NCBI GenBank assembly: GCA_037349105.1
Contig: JAYJMM010000089.1
Span: forward strand, 62,001-126,000
DNA: 64,000 nucleotides
From: Limnomonas spitsbergensis
Lineage: Eukaryota; Chlorophyta; Chlorophyceae; Chlamydomonadales
Direction: 5' to 3'
Of this stretch, positions 63,287 through 64,000 are shown piece by piece; position 1 is the first letter of the stretch; each line of letters begins with the position of its first letter. The translations under genes and the position numbers were made by a program. Below the pieces are notes generated by a model. It had not been told where the DNA came from and searched no databases. It saw only the letters and a list, made by a program, of their open reading frames with translations.

Positions 63287-64000
63287 CTGCGATCAAGAGG
63301 AGGGTCTGAGGGTTTAGGGTTAAAGATTTAAGGTCAAGCGTACAGTCCAAGTTTTAATGTATCACTTTGGGAACATCTTGAAAAAGGGGAGGAAGAGTGT
63401 GTGGGTTAAGCGCAGGGGGGTGAGGAGACACGAGGCGGAAGGCAGGGGAGGCAGCAGGGGAGCAAGGGGGTAGAAGAGGTAGAAGGAGGACAGGAGAGGG
63501 ATGTGTCCGTGCAGGGGAGCAGGGGGGCGAGGGCGGGAGGAGGGATATACGATGCATGGGGATGGCAGGAGAGGGACACCTTAAAACACATGGAGGGCAG
63601 ATGCCCAGCATTACGGAACAATATGTGCCACAGGGAATCCATCACGGGGAGGAGCTTGTCCCCAGCATGTCAGAGTCATTTGCCCAGGTGATAGGAAACC
63701 CAACTGCTTTGAGAGGCTGCCCTGATCCCAAGCCGTGGGGGCCGACAAAAAGTCAGCCAGGAATGCCAAAGGATTCTGAGCTGCGCTCTGCCCTGCGGCT
63801 TAGACTGCTGGCCTCGTAGAACATGATGTCACATGGCAGGTGGAGATGGCCAGAGTTGCATGGCCAACATGAGGACACGCCATACAGATTTGCCATGCTG
63901 ACCCTCACCACCACATGCATGCCTCCAGCGGCATGTGAGCGAAATGACGCCATGCCAATGTGAGGCAATGTCTGCATGGGTTCTGCTGCTGCTCCTGCTA
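63287..64000. other. Upstream of visible GCN1, no exon supported
   Basis: Should hold or precede the GCN1 initiator exon and promoter. Begins with CCCTAAACCCTC intron text, then purine-rich and single-copy sequence. I find no ATG-containing segment that ends in the required phase 1 at a good donor and resembles the family N-terminus. Confidence 0.5.

Noticed and set aside
63594..63655. Candidate GCN1 first exon with MDSLWHILFRNAGHL
   Set aside because: It ends at AAG|GTGTCC in phase 0, whereas exon 1 requires phase 1, and it does not resemble the family N-terminus.

Overview
The window looks like nuclear DNA of a green alga, most likely a chlorophycean or volvocalean relative. The reasons are GC-rich, alanine-rich exons, many short introns-and-exons with CAG|GTGAGG-type splice sites, TTTAGGG-like intronic text and very long minisatellite-filled introns. 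This assignment is inference; no species is named.

One gene dominates. On the minus strand, from about 63.3 kb down to about 9.7 kb, I can assemble 39 coding segments of a GCN1 homologue. GCN1 is the giant HEAT-repeat, ribosome-associated activator of the eIF2-alpha kinase GCN2. Exons were placed by hand from protein similarity and splice sites. Segments 1-38 total 8,103 nt, and every junction phase closes, giving 2,700 whole codons plus split codons at the two ends. That matches the roughly 2,600-2,700 residues usual for the family. The initiator exon (about 30-50 residues) was not found, and the terminal exon (9679-9710) is tentative. Coding sequence is only about 15 percent of the 53.6-kb span.

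The striking feature is what fills the introns. Most introns carry tandem arrays or decayed copies whose unit is a splice site plus a few to about 100 nt of the neighbouring exon. Examples are about 25 copies of the 3' end of exon 24 (30.0-33.2 kb), five 149-bp copies of the start of exon 13 (46.2-47.0 kb), about nine copies of the exon 19 acceptor (38.7-39.6 kb), ten copies of the exon 7 donor (52.5-53.0 kb), about 98 copies of a 61-bp G-rich unit abutting the exon 30 acceptor (16.3-22.4 kb), and about 44 copies of a 50-bp unit abutting the exon 29 donor (22.7-24.9 kb). The introns seem to have grown by repeated local duplication across their own boundaries.

The left 9.7 kb, downstream of GCN1, has no intact gene I can defend. 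It holds a clean non-autonomous hAT transposon (1547-3622, perfect 8-bp target-site duplication, BED-finger transposase remnant), a frameshifted HMG-box-like relic (about 5058-5841), a 66-68-bp inverted repeat pair enclosing both (953-1018 and 6367-6434), and at least six copies of a dispersed GGGCGCCCACGCGGCCGAGC-type repeat, one of them palindromic. The last 0.7 kb (63.3-64.0 kb) is presumably the 5' part of GCN1 but holds no exon I can support.
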